A stretch of 64,000 nucleotides of DNA from Novosphingobium ovatum (GCF_009909235.1 NZ_JAAAPO010000005.1:310001-374000), one strand, 5' to 3'. Positions 48,121-58,198 are shown, counted from the stretch's first letter. Notes: generated from the letters alone by a model not told the origin. Numbers and translations are program-made.

Positions 48121-48864
48121 TCAGCCCATCCCCTGCGCCTCGGCGATCACCGCATCGGCGTAATGCAGGGCAAAGGCGCGGGTTTCGGCATCACACACCG
48201 TCCATGCCGCCACCGGCATCCCCCGCCGCCGCCGCCGCGCCACCCAGCCATTGGGCAGCGCGCGCCAGTCCACCGCCAGAAAATCGGGCCGGGAACGCCC
48301 CACAGCCCGCCCCCGCCGCCAGCGCCGAATCAGCGGAAATCCGCCAAAATCGTTCCGTTCCAGCACCAAACCGCGCACCACTTCGGGCTGATTCTTGCCG
48401 AACCATTTCAGCACGCGCGAATCGAAACTGATCACGGCAAAATCGCCATCATACAGCTCCAGCGCCTGCGCCACGGCGGTGCAGATCGGCTGGTAACGTC
48501 CTCTTTTATCGGTCTTAATCTCGATCAACAGCGGCACCTGCGCGTCGATCTGATGCAGCACCACCGACAAAGGCTGGATCGTGTCACGCGTCCCATTGAT
48601 CGGGATGCGCGACAGAACGGCCGCCGGATAGCCCGCCAGCCGCCCTGACACATGCGTCAGGCGATCCAGCGTTTCGTCATGGAAAACAACGGCCTGACCA
48701 TCGGATGACAGGCGCACATCGCATTCAATGCCAAAGCCCGAGGCGATCGCCGCGGCAAAGGCCGAGGCGCCATTTTCCATCCAGCGACCGCCATTGCGGG
48801 AATCGTGCAAACCACGATGCGCGATCGTCAAACCCCGCAACCATTCCGCCCGATTCCCGCCCAT
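48121..48864 (-). CDS. glycerophosphodiester phosphodiesterase
   Basis: This 247-residue TIM-barrel enzyme hydrolyses glycerophosphodiesters to glycerol 3-phosphate and an alcohol. The active-site set is present: AHRGLHD, ENGASAF, ECDVRLSSDG and FHDETLDRLT. No signal peptide is seen, so it is cytoplasmic. ATG 48864 was chosen because the GDPD fold begins shortly after it; the upstream extension is Arg-rich and overlaps RidA. Confidence 0.88.
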   Translation of the reverse strand: MGGNRAEWLRGLTIAHRGLHDSRNGGRWMENGASAFAAAIASGFGIECDVRLSSDGQAVVFHDETLDRLTHVSGRLAGYPAAVLSRIPINGTRDTIQPLSVVLHQIDAQVPLLIEIKTDKRGRYQPICTAVAQALELYDGDFAVISFDSRVLKWFGKNQPEVVRGLVLERNDFGGFPLIRRWRRGRAVGRSRPDFLAVDWRALPNGWVARRRRRGMPVAAWTVCDAETRAFALHYADAVIAEAQGMG

Positions 48865-48868
48865 GTGA

Positions 48869-49336
48869 TCAGCTCCGCACAGCCACGATCGCGTCCACCT
48901 CAACCGCCGCGCCCAGCGGCAGGACCGGCACGCCCACCGCGCTACGCGCATGCTTGCCCGCCTCGCCAAAGACGGCGGCCATCAGTTCGCTGGCGCCATT
49001 GGCAACGCCCGGCTGGCCAGTGAAATCGCCCGTCGAATTAACAAAAGCGCCCAGCTTTACAATGCGTTCCACCTTGTCCAGACTGCCCAGCGCGGCCTTG
49101 AGCTGCGCCAGGATCATCAGCCCACAGGCCTGCGCGGCAGCCTTGCCCTGTTCAGGGCTGACGTCTTCGCCCAAGCGGCCCGTCACCAGCGCGCCATCGA
49201 TAAACGGCAACTGGCCCGACACATGCGCCAGACCGCCAGCCACCACCACCGGCACATAGGCAGCCACAGGCGCGGCGGCGGCAGGCAACGACAGCCCCAG
49301 TTCGGCCAGCTTGGCGTCGATTTCGGCATCAGTCAT
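48869..49336 (-). CDS. RidA family protein
   Basis: This 155-residue protein belongs to the RidA/YjgF/UK114 family, which hydrolyses reactive enamine or imine intermediates. The conserved arginine is present in HARSAVGV, and the segment GQLPFIDG is typical. An N-terminal extension of about 25 residues makes it longer than E. coli RidA (128). ATG 49336 has GGAG 9 nt upstream and lies next to the HAD stop. Confidence 0.88.
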   Translation of the reverse strand: MTDAEIDAKLAELGLSLPAAAAPVAAYVPVVVAGGLAHVSGQLPFIDGALVTGRLGEDVSPEQGKAAAQACGLMILAQLKAALGSLDKVERIVKLGAFVNSTGDFTGQPGVANGASELMAAVFGEAGKHARSAVGVPVLPLGAAVEVDAIVAVRS

Positions 49337-49337
49337 T

Positions 49338-49961
49338 TCAATCATCTCCATGAAGTTGGGCCATCAGCCACGGCAGCGCGCCGTGCCAGTCATCAATCCG
49401 CGCATGGGCGTGACCGGCCTGATGGGCACAAGGGATATGGGGCGCCAACAAAGGCTCTCCGCACAGATGCAGCCGCGTGACATGCGGCGTAATGTCCGCC
49501 GCCGACCCGTGATGCACCGCGATATCGTCGATGAACACGGCGCGGCTGGGGTTGTATTCGCGCAGAATTGCCTGAATCGCCGGCCCCTTTGGCCCCTGAT
49601 TGGTGAACACCCGCAAAGGCATGCCCAGATCGGCCAGCTGTTGCGTGCGCGCCTCTTGGCGGTGATGTTCCAGATTGGTCAGCACCACCACATCGGCCAC
49701 CGCCTGTACCGCCTCCAGCGCGGCAAAAGCGCCCGCAATCGGGGTCTGGCGCGGCATTTCGGTATCGAAAAAGCGGCCCAGCAAGTCCCACATCTCGGCC
49801 TGTTCGATCAGGCTGCCGTCGGCGCGGCGCATCGATTTGGCAAAATCATTGCCGTTCATCGTGAAATCAATGGCATGCACATCGGCCAGCCAGTCGCGAA
49901 ACGGCACGACCATGTGCAACAGCACCTCGTCGCAATCGGTGATTACCAGTGGCCTGCTCAT
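49338..49961 (-). CDS. HAD-superfamily hydrolase
   Basis: This 207-residue protein has HAD motif I at ITDCDEVLL (Asp nucleophile and DxD), motif II at VVVLTNLEHH, motif III lysine in NQGPKGPAI and motif IV in AVFIDDIAVHH. It is a small phosphatase of unknown substrate. It overlaps DUF3572 upstream by ATGA and nearly touches RidA downstream. Confidence 0.85.
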   Translation of the reverse strand: MSRPLVITDCDEVLLHMVVPFRDWLADVHAIDFTMNGNDFAKSMRRADGSLIEQAEMWDLLGRFFDTEMPRQTPIAGAFAALEAVQAVADVVVLTNLEHHRQEARTQQLADLGMPLRVFTNQGPKGPAIQAILREYNPSRAVFIDDIAVHHGSAADITPHVTRLHLCGEPLLAPHIPCAHQAGHAHARIDDWHGALPWLMAQLHGDD

Positions 49962-50242
49962 GCGCCCCAATCCGTATCCTGATCCATCGCGTTCAATGCA
50001 GCATGCGCGCGGGCGATGTCGGAGGCGGTGACCTCCAGCGCCTCGGCACAGGCCAAAAGGTCGGGTTCGTGCGCCATCAGAAAGTCCAGCACCGCCACCA
50101 GCACATCGCGTTCGCCAAGCCGTTCGCGCAGCTCATCGGGCGTGATTCCGGTCAGCGCCAGCAGGCGCTGGGCATGGTCCTCGTCTGACAATACCCAGCC
50201 CAGCGCGGCCAGCGCCAGCGCTTCTGGATCATCGGGCGTCAA
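49958..50242 (-). CDS. DUF3572 domain protein
   Basis: This 94-residue, mostly helical, acidic protein matches DUF3572 (ALAALGWVLSDEDHAQRLLALTGIT). No ATG is available in frame near the start; TTG 50242 is the likely initiator. DUF3572 genes are typically divergent from divK in alphaproteobacteria, as here, with 90 bp between. Function unknown. Confidence 0.8.
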   Translation of the reverse strand: MTPDDPEALALAALGWVLSDEDHAQRLLALTGITPDELRERLGERDVLVAVLDFLMAHEPDLLACAEALEVTASDIARAHAALNAMDQDTDWGA

Positions 50243-50332
50243 AGATGGTTCACGAAGAATTGTCAGTCCCCCTCGGACAGCCTACTAGAGGGTATGGCCG
50301 GGCAGTCCGGTACATGACCCACAGGACAGCGC

Positions 50333-50710
50333 ATGGCAAAGCGGATTTTGGTTGTCGAGGACAATGATCTCAATCGCAAGCTGTTCTGCGATGTGCTCAA
50401 GTCACAGGGCTATGCCGTGGAGCCGGTGGCCGATGGCCGCGAAGCTTTGGACAAGGCGCGCGAATTTGTCCCCAATCTGATCATCATGGACATTCAACTG
50501 CCCAACATCTCGGGGCTGGAGCTGATCGAGGCGGCCAAGGGGGATGCGGTGCTGCGCCTGATCCCGGTGCTGGCGGTCACCGCCTATGCCGGCAAGGGCG
50601 ACGAGGAACGCATCCGCGAGGCCGGCGCCGAGGGCTATCTGGCCAAACCCGTGTCGATCGGCCCCTTCATGGCGGCCGTGCGCGGCCTGCTGGGCAGCGT
50701 GCCCGCCTGA
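50333..50710 (+). CDS. divK: single-domain response regulator DivK
   Basis: This 125-residue receiver-only protein controls CtrA phosphorylation and stability through DivJ, PleC and CckA. The phospho-acceptor is Asp53 (IMDIQLP), with Thr83 (AVTAYAG) and Lys105 (LAKP). The N-terminus ILVVEDNDLNRKLFCDVL is characteristic of DivK. The divergent DUF3572 supports the call. pleD, which often follows divK, is replaced here by the sphingolipid genes 114 bp downstream. Confidence 0.95.
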   Translation: MAKRILVVEDNDLNRKLFCDVLKSQGYAVEPVADGREALDKAREFVPNLIIMDIQLPNISGLELIEAAKGDAVLRLIPVLAVTAYAGKGDEERIREAGAEGYLAKPVSIGPFMAAVRGLLGSVPA

Positions 50711-50823
50711 CGCACGGACGGTTTCGCACATCGCCACGCTTGACTTTTGCCGCCTGCCGCCGCTTTTGCGCCGCAATTGTCGGCCACAGGGCTGCCAACC
50801 CCACACACCCAAGAGGACTTTGC

Positions 50824-51063
50824 ATGGACCGCGCCGCCACCGCCGAAAAGATCGCCGCGCTGATCGAGCCGTTCAACAAGAAGGGCGTTGCCATCACCGA
50901 TGCCGCAACCTTTGCCGGGGATCTGGAATTCGACAGCCTGACGGTCATGGATTTCGTCGCCGCGATCGAGGATGAATTCGACATCATCATCAGCATGAAC
51001 GCCCAGGCCGAAATCGAAACCTATGGCCAGTTGGTCGACGCGGTGATGAAGCTGAAGGGCTGA
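50824..51063 (+). CDS. acyl carrier protein for sphingolipid synthesis
   Basis: This 79-residue carrier has the phosphopantetheine site Ser38 in LEFDSLTVMDFV. It is distinct from the housekeeping AcpP, whose site reads DSLDTVE. Sphingomonads and Caulobacter encode such a dedicated carrier beside serine palmitoyltransferase, which uses its acyl thioester. The start of the condensing enzyme gene lies 9 bp downstream. Confidence 0.93.
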   Translation: MDRAATAEKIAALIEPFNKKGVAITDAATFAGDLEFDSLTVMDFVAAIEDEFDIIISMNAQAEIETYGQLVDAVMKLKG

Positions 51064-51072
51064 GAGGCGGAC

Positions 51073-52272
51073 ATGACCGATCTGTTTTCCAAATTCGACC
51101 CCATCATCGCCCAGCGCGAAGGCCTGTTGGCCACGGGCGTGACCGATCCATTCGGTCTGGTGATGGAAAAGGTGATCAGCCCCACCGTCGCCCTGTGCAA
51201 CGGGCGCGAGACGATTTTGCTGGGCACTTACAACTATATGGGCATGACGTTCGATCCGGATGTCATCGCCGCCGGCAAACAGGCGCTGGACGATTTCGGT
51301 TCGGGCACCACCGGCAGCCGCGTGCTCAATGGCACCTATGCCGGGCACAAGGCGGTCGAGCAGGCTTTGTGTGACTTTTACGACATGAAGCACGCGATGG
51401 TGTTCTCGACCGGCTATCAGGCCAATCTGGGCATCATCAGCACGATCGCGGGCAAGGGTGACTATATCATCCTCGACATCGACAGCCACGCCTCGATCTG
51501 GGACGGGTGCAAGATGGGCGATGCCGAGGTCGTGCCGTTCAAGCACAATGACATCGAGGCCATGGAAAAGCGCCTGAAGCGCGTGCCGGAGGGCGCGGGC
51601 ATTCTGGTGGTGCTGGAAGGCGTCTACTCGATGCTGGGCGACATCGCCCCGCTCAAGGAAATGATCGCCATCGCCAAGAAGTACGGCGCGATGGTGCTGG
51701 TGGACGAGGCCCACTCGATGGGCTTCATCGGCCCCAACGGGCGCGGCGTGGCCGAGGAGCAGGGCTGTCTGGAGGACGTCGATTTCGTCATCGGCACCTT
51801 CAGCAAATCGGTCGGCACGGTCGGCGGCTTCTGCGTCTCGAACCATCCCAAGTTCGAGATCATGCGGCTGGTCTGCCGCCCCTATGTCTTTACCGCCAGC
51901 CTGCCGCCCAGCGTTGTGGCCACCGCCGCGACCAGCGTGCGCAAGCTGATGCACGCCGCCGACAAGCGCGCGCATCTGTGGGAAAACAGCCGCACCCTGC
52001 ACAAGGGGCTGCGCGATGCCGGATTCCAGCTGGGCACGGACGAGCCGCAAAGCGCGATCATCAGTGTCATCATGCCCGATCTGGAACGCGGCGCGATGAT
52101 GTGGGAAGCGCTGTTGCACGAAGGGCTGTATGTCAATCTGGCCCGCCCGCCGGCAACGCCTGCGGGCATGACGCTGCTGCGCTGCTCGCTGTGCGCGGCG
52201 CATACGGCCGAACAGGTGCAAACCATCATCGGCATGTTCACCCGCGCCGGTAAGGCAGTCGGGATCATCTGA
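51073..52272 (+). CDS. spt: serine palmitoyltransferase
   Basis: This 399-residue PLP enzyme condenses L-serine with a fatty acyl thioester to 3-ketodihydrosphingosine, the first step of sphingolipid synthesis. The PLP lysine is Lys245 (GTFSKSVGTVGG), and VDEAHSMGFIGPNGRG holds the PLP Asp and His. It belongs to the alpha-oxoamine synthase family; the neighbouring carrier protein makes SPT more likely than KBL or BioF. Its length is close to the Sphingomonas paucimobilis enzyme. A terminator follows. Confidence 0.95.
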   Translation: MTDLFSKFDPIIAQREGLLATGVTDPFGLVMEKVISPTVALCNGRETILLGTYNYMGMTFDPDVIAAGKQALDDFGSGTTGSRVLNGTYAGHKAVEQALCDFYDMKHAMVFSTGYQANLGIISTIAGKGDYIILDIDSHASIWDGCKMGDAEVVPFKHNDIEAMEKRLKRVPEGAGILVVLEGVYSMLGDIAPLKEMIAIAKKYGAMVLVDEAHSMGFIGPNGRGVAEEQGCLEDVDFVIGTFSKSVGTVGGFCVSNHPKFEIMRLVCRPYVFTASLPPSVVATAATSVRKLMHAADKRAHLWENSRTLHKGLRDAGFQLGTDEPQSAIISVIMPDLERGAMMWEALLHEGLYVNLARPPATPAGMTLLRCSLCAAHTAEQVQTIIGMFTRAGKAVGII

Positions 52273-52297
52273 TCCTTCTGCCCCACGGCAATCACAC

Positions 52298-52335
52298 AAA
52301 GGCCCGGGCTTCCCATGCGGAAGGTCGGGCTTTTT
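52298..52335 (+). terminator. rho-independent terminator after spt
   Basis: An imperfect stem (AAGGCCCGGGCTTCC with GGAAGGTCGGGCTT) closes a small CATGC loop and is followed by TTTTT, 26 bp after the spt stop. Confidence 0.75.
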
Positions 52336-52404
52336 GCCGAATGGTGACGGCGCGGGCGATGAGCCAGCCGGCCCGGCCACCGTAATTTTACCTGCGAATT
52401 GGTG

Positions 52405-52440
52405 ACAATCACGCGGAATGCACGCCTAAATGGTGATTGT
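52405..52440. promoter_or_regulatory. inverted repeat upstream of rmlC
   Basis: ACAATCAC (52405-52412) and GTGATTGT (52433-52440) are exact reverse complements with 20 bp between. The repeat is about 90 bp before the rmlC start in the leader of the rhamnose operon. It may be an operator. The binding protein is unknown. Confidence 0.35.
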
Positions 52441-52528
52441 TCCGGTTTGCCTGCGCCCCTCTGCGCCATACACACGACAGCGGAAAAGAATTTTCAACGC
52501 TTTACGTGACATAGCAAAGGGGTTGGGC

Positions 52529-53122
52529 ATGCTTTTTCGCCCGTTGGCCATACCGGGATTGATCGAATTCACCTGCCAACGGCATGGCGACGAACGCGGC
52601 TATTTTGCCGAGGCGTTTCGTCAAAGCGTTTTCGATCAGGCGATGGAGGATGGCGCCAACCATCGCTTCGTGCAGGATAACGAGTCGTTCTCGGCACGGG
52701 TCGGGACGATCCGTGGCCTGCATTACCAGACCGCCCCCATGGCGCAGGGCAAGCTGGTGCGATGCCTGTCGGGCGCCATCATGGACGTTGCGGTGGACAT
52801 TCGCGCGGGCTCGGCCAGCTATGGCCAATGGGCCGCCCTGGTGTTGAGCGCCAAGGCCGGAAATCAGCTATGGATCCCGCCCGGCTTTGCCCATGGGTTC
52901 TGCACCCTCGCGCCTGATTGCCGCGTCAGTTACAAGGTGACGGCCTATTACAGCCCCGAGCATGACAAGGGCATGCGCTGGGACGATCCGGCCATAGGCA
53001 TTGCCTGGCCTGCGGTTGCCGATCCCGAAACGCTGTCGGCAAAGGACAGGGTTCAGCCGCTGTTAGCCGACATTGCGCCCATTTTTGGCTGTGCCCCCGT
53101 GATCGCGCTGGAGGGAGAGTAG
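52529..53122 (+). CDS. rmlC: dTDP-4-dehydrorhamnose 3,5-epimerase
   Basis: This 197-residue cupin enzyme epimerises dTDP-4-keto-6-deoxyglucose at C3 and C5. Key parts are DERGYFAEAF, the catalytic His in GLHYQ, and YYSPEHDKGMRWDDPAIGIAWP with the second active residue Tyr. ATG 52529 has AGGGG 7 nt upstream; the upstream open frame is not needed. It is first in the rmlC-B-D-A operon. Confidence 0.95.
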   Translation: MLFRPLAIPGLIEFTCQRHGDERGYFAEAFRQSVFDQAMEDGANHRFVQDNESFSARVGTIRGLHYQTAPMAQGKLVRCLSGAIMDVAVDIRAGSASYGQWAALVLSAKAGNQLWIPPGFAHGFCTLAPDCRVSYKVTAYYSPEHDKGMRWDDPAIGIAWPAVADPETLSAKDRVQPLLADIAPIFGCAPVIALEGE

Positions 53123-53125
53123 ACC

Positions 53126-54187
53126 ATGCGGGTTCTGGTAACAGGCGGCGCGGGCTTTATCGGCTCGGCGCTGGTGCGCTTTCTGGTGCTGGAGCGCGGG
53201 GCCAGCGTGATGACCATCGACGCGCTGACCTATGCCGGCAATCTGGCCAGCCTGCGCGATGTGGCCAATCACGCCAACCACCGCTTTGTCCATGCCGACA
53301 TCCGCGACCGCGCGGCGATGGACCGCGCATTCGCCGATTTTCGCCCTGACCGGGTGATGCATCTGGCCGCGGAAAGCCATGTGGACCGCTCGATCACCGG
53401 GGCGGGCGATTTCATCGCCACCAATGTGGTGGGCACCTATACCATGCTGGAGGCGGCGCGGGCCTATTGGCAGGGGCTGGACGCAGCGGGGCAGGCGGCT
53501 TTCCGTTTTCTGCATGTCTCCACCGATGAGGTCTATGGCAGTCTGGACCATGACCCGCAGGCGCTGTTTACCGAAACCACCGCCTATGACCCGTCATCGC
53601 CCTATTCCGCGTCAAAGGCCGCCTCCGACCATTTGGCCAAGGCATGGCACCGCACCTATGGCCTGCCGGTGGTGGTATCGAACTGTTCAAACAATTACGG
53701 GCCATACCATTTCCCGGAAAAGCTGATCCCGCTGACCATCCTCAACGCGTTGGAGGGGCGGGAATTGCCGGTCTATGGATCGGGCGCGAATGTGCGCGAC
53801 TGGCTGTATGTCGAGGATCACGCCCGCGCGCTGGACCTGATCGCGGCAAGGGGGCGGCCGGGCGAAACCTATAATGTTGGCGGGCGCAATGAACGGCGCA
53901 ACATCGATGTGGTGCGCCGCATCTGTCAGGTGCTGGACCGGCTGATCCCGTCCGACCGCCCGCGTGAAGAGCTGATCCGCTTTGTTTCCGACCGGCCGGG
54001 CCATGATGCGCGTTATGCCATCGACGCGGGTAAGCTGGAGGGCGAATTGGGCTGGCGCGCGCAGGAGACCTTCGACTCCGGCATTGAAAAAACGGTGCGC
54101 TGGTATCTGGACAACGATTGGTGGTGGAGGCCGCTGCGCGCCGGATATGGCGGCGAACGGTTGGGCTTGCTGGAGAAAACGGTGTGA
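53126..54187 (+). CDS. rmlB: dTDP-glucose 4,6-dehydratase
   Basis: This 353-residue extended SDR removes water from dTDP-glucose. [14 protein letters not shown] binds [13 protein letters not shown] has the active Tyr and Lys, and STDEVYGSL has the catalytic Thr-Asp-Glu. The start is 3 bp after rmlC, and the end overlaps rmlD as GTGA. Confidence 0.96.
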   Translation: MRVLVTGGAGFIGSALVRFLVLERGASVMTIDALTYAGNLASLRDVANHANHRFVHADIRDRAAMDRAFADFRPDRVMHLAAESHVDRSITGAGDFIATNVVGTYTMLEAARAYWQGLDAAGQAAFRFLHVSTDEVYGSLDHDPQALFTETTAYDPSSPYSASKAASDHLAKAWHRTYGLPVVVSNCSNNYGPYHFPEKLIPLTILNALEGRELPVYGSGANVRDWLYVEDHARALDLIAARGRPGETYNVGGRNERRNIDVVRRICQVLDRLIPSDRPREELIRFVSDRPGHDARYAIDAGKLEGELGWRAQETFDSGIEKTVRWYLDNDWWWRPLRAGYGGERLGLLEKTV

Positions 54188-55101
54188 GGATCGCGGTAAC
54201 GGGACTGACCGGGCAGGTGGTGCGGGCGTTGGCCGAAAGGGCAGAGGAACGCGGCGACGAAGTTATCGCCATCGGCCGCCCGCAGCTGGATCTGGCGATG
54301 CCCGATGCGGTTGCAGGGGCTTTGGACCGGGCGTTTTGCGGGGCGATGCCCGACGCCGTGGTGTCGGCCGCCGCCTATACCGCCGTTGACCGGGCCGAGA
54401 GTGAGGCCGATCTGGCCATGACGATCAACGCCAAGGGCGCCGCCGCCGTGGCGGCATGGGCGCATGGGCATCTTTTGCCGGTGGTCCATCTGTCGACGGA
54501 TTATGTGTTCGATGGGGCAAAGGCGACGCCCTATGACGAGGATGACGCGGTTGCGCCGCAGGGGGCCTATGGCGCGTCCAAGCTGGCGGGTGAGCAGGCC
54601 GTGATGGCCGCCCATCCCGGCGCCGTAATCCTGCGCACGGCATGGGTTTACAGCCCGTTTGGCCACAATTTCGTCAAAACCATGCTGCGGCTGGCGCAGG
54701 ACCGCGACGAGATTGGCGTGGTGGCCGACCAGATCGGCAATCCCACCAGCGCGCTGGACATTGCCGATGGGGTGCTGGACATCATCGAGGCGTTGACATC
54801 CCACCCAGGTGCAACGCCGCGCGGGGTGTTCCACATGACCGCCGCCGGAGAGGCCAGTTGGGCAGACTTTGCTCGCGCGATCTTTGCCGCCAGCGCGGCG
54901 CAGGGCGGGCCAGTGGCGCAGGTGCGCGCCATTGCCACCGCCGATTATCCCACACCCGCCCAGCGTCCGGCCAATTCGCGGCTGGACTGCGGCTTTCTGG
55001 CGATGGCCTATGGCGTGCGGCTGCCGGACTGGCGGGCTGCGTTGCCCACTGTGGTCGCGCGCATCCTGACCGAAACCGCCCGGCCGGAGCATGTCGCATG
55101 A
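54184..55101 (+). CDS. rmlD: dTDP-4-dehydrorhamnose reductase
   Basis: This 305-residue reductase makes dTDP-L-rhamnose with NADPH. It starts at GTG 54184 overlapping the rmlB stop, giving [16 protein letters not shown] as the cofactor site. YGASKLAGE is the active site, and [15 protein letters not shown] is typical of RmlD. The stop overlaps rmlA as ATGA. Confidence 0.95.
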   Translation: MRIAVTGLTGQVVRALAERAEERGDEVIAIGRPQLDLAMPDAVAGALDRAFCGAMPDAVVSAAAYTAVDRAESEADLAMTINAKGAAAVAAWAHGHLLPVVHLSTDYVFDGAKATPYDEDDAVAPQGAYGASKLAGEQAVMAAHPGAVILRTAWVYSPFGHNFVKTMLRLAQDRDEIGVVADQIGNPTSALDIADGVLDIIEALTSHPGATPRGVFHMTAAGEASWADFARAIFAASAAQGGPVAQVRAIATADYPTPAQRPANSRLDCGFLAMAYGVRLPDWRAALPTVVARILTETARPEHVA

Positions 55102-55973
55102 AGGGCATCATTCTGGCCGGTGGCAGCGGCACGCGGCTCTATCCGATGACGATGGCGTTTTCGAAACAGCTGATGCCCGTCTATGACAAGCCGATGATCT
55201 ATTACCCGCTCTCGACGCTGATGCTGGCGGGGATTCGGGAGGTGTTGATCATCACCACCCCGCACGACAGCCCGGCGTTTCAGGCGCTGTTGGGCGATGG
55301 CAGCCAGTGGGGGATGGCGATCACCTATGCCGTGCAGCCAGAGCCAAAGGGGCTGGCGCAGGCCTATACGATTGGCGCCGATTTTGTGGACGGGCAGGCA
55401 TCATGTCTGGTGCTGGGCGACAACATCTTTTTTGGCCATGGCCTGCCCGAAATGATGGGCGGGGCAAGGCAGGCGGTGGATCAGGGCGGCGCGGCGGTTT
55501 TCGCCTATCACGTGGCCGATCCTGAACGCTATGGCGTGGTGGCATTCGACGCTCAACGGCGGGCCATCAGTATCGAGGAAAAGCCGGTCGCACCGCGCTC
55601 GAACTGGGCGGTGACGGGGCTGTATTTCTATGATGCGGATGTGGTGAACATTGCGGCCAATATCACGCCGTCCGCGCGCGGAGAGCTGGAGATCACCGAC
55701 GTCAATCGAGCCTATCTGGAACGTGGGCGGTTGCATGTGGTGGAGATGGGGCGCGGATTTGCCTGGCTGGATACGGGTACGCCCGACAGCCTGCTGGACG
55801 CCGCCGATTTTGTCGCCACGCTGGAGCGGAGGCAGGGGATGAAGGTCTGTTGCCCAGAAGAAATCGCGTGGCGTCAGGGGTTTATTGACGATTCCGGGAT
55901 GACCCGCGCGATCGACCGTCTGGGCAAGGCGGCTTATGGCCAATATTTGCGGCACCTGCTGTCCCGGGCATAG
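55098..55973 (+). CDS. rmlA: glucose-1-phosphate thymidylyltransferase
   Basis: This 291-residue enzyme makes dTDP-glucose from glucose 1-phosphate and d[14 protein letters not shown] is the nucleotide site, [11 protein letters not shown] the sugar-phosphate site, and the length matches RmlA. It completes the four-gene tight operon, all with overlapping or 3-bp junctions. Confidence 0.97.
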   Translation: MKGIILAGGSGTRLYPMTMAFSKQLMPVYDKPMIYYPLSTLMLAGIREVLIITTPHDSPAFQALLGDGSQWGMAITYAVQPEPKGLAQAYTIGADFVDGQASCLVLGDNIFFGHGLPEMMGGARQAVDQGGAAVFAYHVADPERYGVVAFDAQRRAISIEEKPVAPRSNWAVTGLYFYDADVVNIAANITPSARGELEITDVNRAYLERGRLHVVEMGRGFAWLDTGTPDSLLDAADFVATLERRQGMKVCCPEEIAWRQGFIDDSGMTRAIDRLGKAAYGQYLRHLLSRA

Positions 55974-56191
55974 TGTCAGCCCTTTGCGCGGCGGGCTTGC
56001 AACCAATTAGGCGTTAACCCGATGGCCGTGCTGGCGCTGTTGCGGCATTGACTGTGCATGTGCAATACGTTCATAGAGCCTAGGTATATGCGCGTTGCCA
56101 ACGATTGGACGCGTATTGGTTTTGTGATTCCTGGCTGCTTTGCTGCATCTGCTATCGCGCAAGACGCGTTGGCTTGTGTGAGGACATCTGA

Positions 56192-57358
56192 ATGAAAATC
56201 ACCGTTTTCGGCCTTGGTTATGTCGGCCTGTCCAACGCGGTTTTGTTGGCACAGCACAATACCGTCGTGGCGGTGGACATTTCAGCTGATCGCGTGGCGT
56301 TGGTCAACAATCGCAAATCACCTATCGTCGACGCCGAACTGGAACAATTCCTGGCAGAGCACGTATTGGACCTGAGCGCGACGACCGATCCACAAGCGGC
56401 CATGGCCGGGGCAGATTATGTCATCGTGGCCACGCCGACCAATTATGACGCCGAGACCAACAAGTTCGACACCTCGTCGGTAGAGGCGGTGATCCAGATC
56501 GCCGCGACGGCCAACCCGGACGCAACCATTGTGGTTAAGTCCACGGTGCCTGTCGGGTTCATCACCGATGTCCGCCAACGGCTGGGCACGCAACAGGTGA
56601 TCTTCAGCCCCGAATTCCTGCGTGAAGGGCGGGCGCTGCATGACAACCTCTATCCCTCGCGGATCATCGTGGGTGAGCAGTCCGAGCGGGCGCGGATCTT
56701 TGCCGATCTGCTGTTGCAGGGGGCAGTTAAAAAAGACGTCGATGTATTGTTCACCGATGCTGACGAGGCTGAAGCGATCAAGCTTTTCGCCAACACCTAT
56801 TTGGCAATGCGCGTTGCGTTCTTCAATGAACTGGACAGTTACGCGCTGGCCGGCGGCATGGATACACGACAGATCATTTCAGGAATTTGCCTCGATCCGC
56901 GCATTGGCAACCACTATAACAACCCCAGCTTTGGTTACGGTGGCTATTGCCTGCCCAAGGATACCAAACAATTGCTGGCGAACTACTCGCAGGTTCCGCA
57001 AAATCTGATCCGCGCGATTGTCGACGCCAACAGCACGCGCAAGGATTTTCTGGCCGATCAGATCATCGCCCGCAAACCACGCAAGGTGGGCGTATATCGA
57101 CTGGTGATGAAGGCGGGATCGGACAATTTCCGGCAGTCCTCGATTCAGGGGATCATGAAGCGGATCAAGGCCAAGGGAATCGAGGTGATCGTCTATGAAC
57201 CCACGATTCAGCAGGATGATTTCTTTGGCTCACGCGTCAGCCGCGATCTGGAAGCGTTCAAGGGTGAGTGCGATATCATCATCGCCAACCGCATGAGCCC
57301 CGCCATCGCTGACGTTCAGGACAAGGTGTTCTCGCGCGACCTGTTCGGCTCGGATTAA
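56192..57358 (+). CDS. ugd: UDP-glucose 6-dehydrogenase
   Basis: This 388-residue enzyme oxidises UDP-glucose to UDP-glucuronate. The N-terminal NAD site is [30 protein letters not shown] and the nucleophile in [12 protein letters not shown] (Cys about 253) define Ugd. It has the same length as E. coli Ugd. GAGGAC precedes the ATG. A 218-bp gap separates it from rmlA, so it probably has its own promoter, and it ends at a bidirectional terminator. Confidence 0.95.
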   Translation: MKITVFGLGYVGLSNAVLLAQHNTVVAVDISADRVALVNNRKSPIVDAELEQFLAEHVLDLSATTDPQAAMAGADYVIVATPTNYDAETNKFDTSSVEAVIQIAATANPDATIVVKSTVPVGFITDVRQRLGTQQVIFSPEFLREGRALHDNLYPSRIIVGEQSERARIFADLLLQGAVKKDVDVLFTDADEAEAIKLFANTYLAMRVAFFNELDSYALAGGMDTRQIISGICLDPRIGNHYNNPSFGYGGYCLPKDTKQLLANYSQVPQNLIRAIVDANSTRKDFLADQIIARKPRKVGVYRLVMKAGSDNFRQSSIQGIMKRIKAKGIEVIVYEPTIQQDDFFGSRVSRDLEAFKGECDIIIANRMSPAIADVQDKVFSRDLFGSD

Positions 57359-57401
57359 GTCGCGCGCCGCGGCGCCGCGGCACCGCACAGAACGAACACA
57401 T

Positions 57402-57439
57402 AAAAAGGCCGGCCTCCTGACGGAGCGCCGGCCTTTTTT
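57402..57439. terminator. bidirectional terminator between ugd and yqaA
   Basis: AAAAAGGCCGGC and GCCGGCCTTTTTT form a stem, extended by CTCC and GGAG, with an A-run on one side and a T-run on the other. It serves both convergent genes. Confidence 0.9.
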
Positions 57440-57457
57440 ACGTGATGACTCCGGAGG

Positions 57458-58108
57458 TCAGGCCGGCGCGCTGATGCTGGCCATCGTCGCGCCGGTACAT
57501 TCGTCGGTTTTGGCGCCCTTGTGGCTGCCCAGCATCGCCGCGGCGACAAAGCCGCCCACCACCAGGACAAGGAAACCGGCAACCGCCAGCCCCAGATATT
57601 TGTCGATCCATGCCTTAATCGGTGCGCCAAACAGGCGGAACAGCACGCCGACAATCAGGAAGCTGATCGAGCGCGAAATCAGGCTGGCCAGCAGGAACAT
57701 CGCCAGCGGCATGCCGATGAAACCTGCCGTGATGGTGATCAGCTTGAACGGGATGGGCGTTGCGCCTTTCAGCACGATGGCCAGAAAACCCGCCTCACCG
57801 CGCAATTTGCACGCGGCATAGGGGAAGCTTTGCGTCAGATGCAGCACGTCCAGCAGCTTTTCCCCCACCAGCGCGAAGGCATAGTGACCGATCGCATAAC
57901 CCAGCAAACCACCCGCGACCGACGCGAGCGTGGTGATGATGGCAAAGCGAATCGCCTTTTTCGGCTGTGCCAGGCACATCACCCCCAGCACAGGGTGGGG
58001 CGGGATCGGAAAGAAGCTTGCCTCGACAAAGGCGAAGAGCGCGAGCCACCATTGGGCTGCGGGGCCGGCCGCCTTGGCCATCGTCCAATCATAGAGTTTA
58101 CGCAGCAT
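57458..58108 (-). CDS. YqaA/DedA-family membrane protein
   Basis: This 216-residue inner-membrane protein of the SNARE-associated (VTT) family has about five hydrophobic segments. EASFFPIPPHPVLGVM and the Arg/Gly-containing ATPIPFKLITITAGFIGMPLAMF are family signatures. Relatives support lipid flipping or membrane homeostasis. The start at ATG 58108 is preceded by an open frame but fits the family. Confidence 0.85.
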   Translation of the reverse strand: MLRKLYDWTMAKAAGPAAQWWLALFAFVEASFFPIPPHPVLGVMCLAQPKKAIRFAIITTLASVAGGLLGYAIGHYAFALVGEKLLDVLHLTQSFPYAACKLRGEAGFLAIVLKGATPIPFKLITITAGFIGMPLAMFLLASLISRSISFLIVGVLFRLFGAPIKAWIDKYLGLAVAGFLVLVVGGFVAAAMLGSHKGAKTDECTGATMASISAPA

Positions 58109-58198
58109 CGCACACCTTTTGCACTGAGGGCTTGTGCTTAGCGGGCGCGGCATCGCCCAGCAAGAGCAGCACCAATTTACCCATTTGGTTATTCGCGC

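Noticed and set aside
55974..56191. tRNA or small RNA gene in the rmlA-ugd gap
   Set aside because: No cloverleaf, T-loop motif or terminator structure could be drawn; a TTGACT element lacks a -10 at proper spacing.
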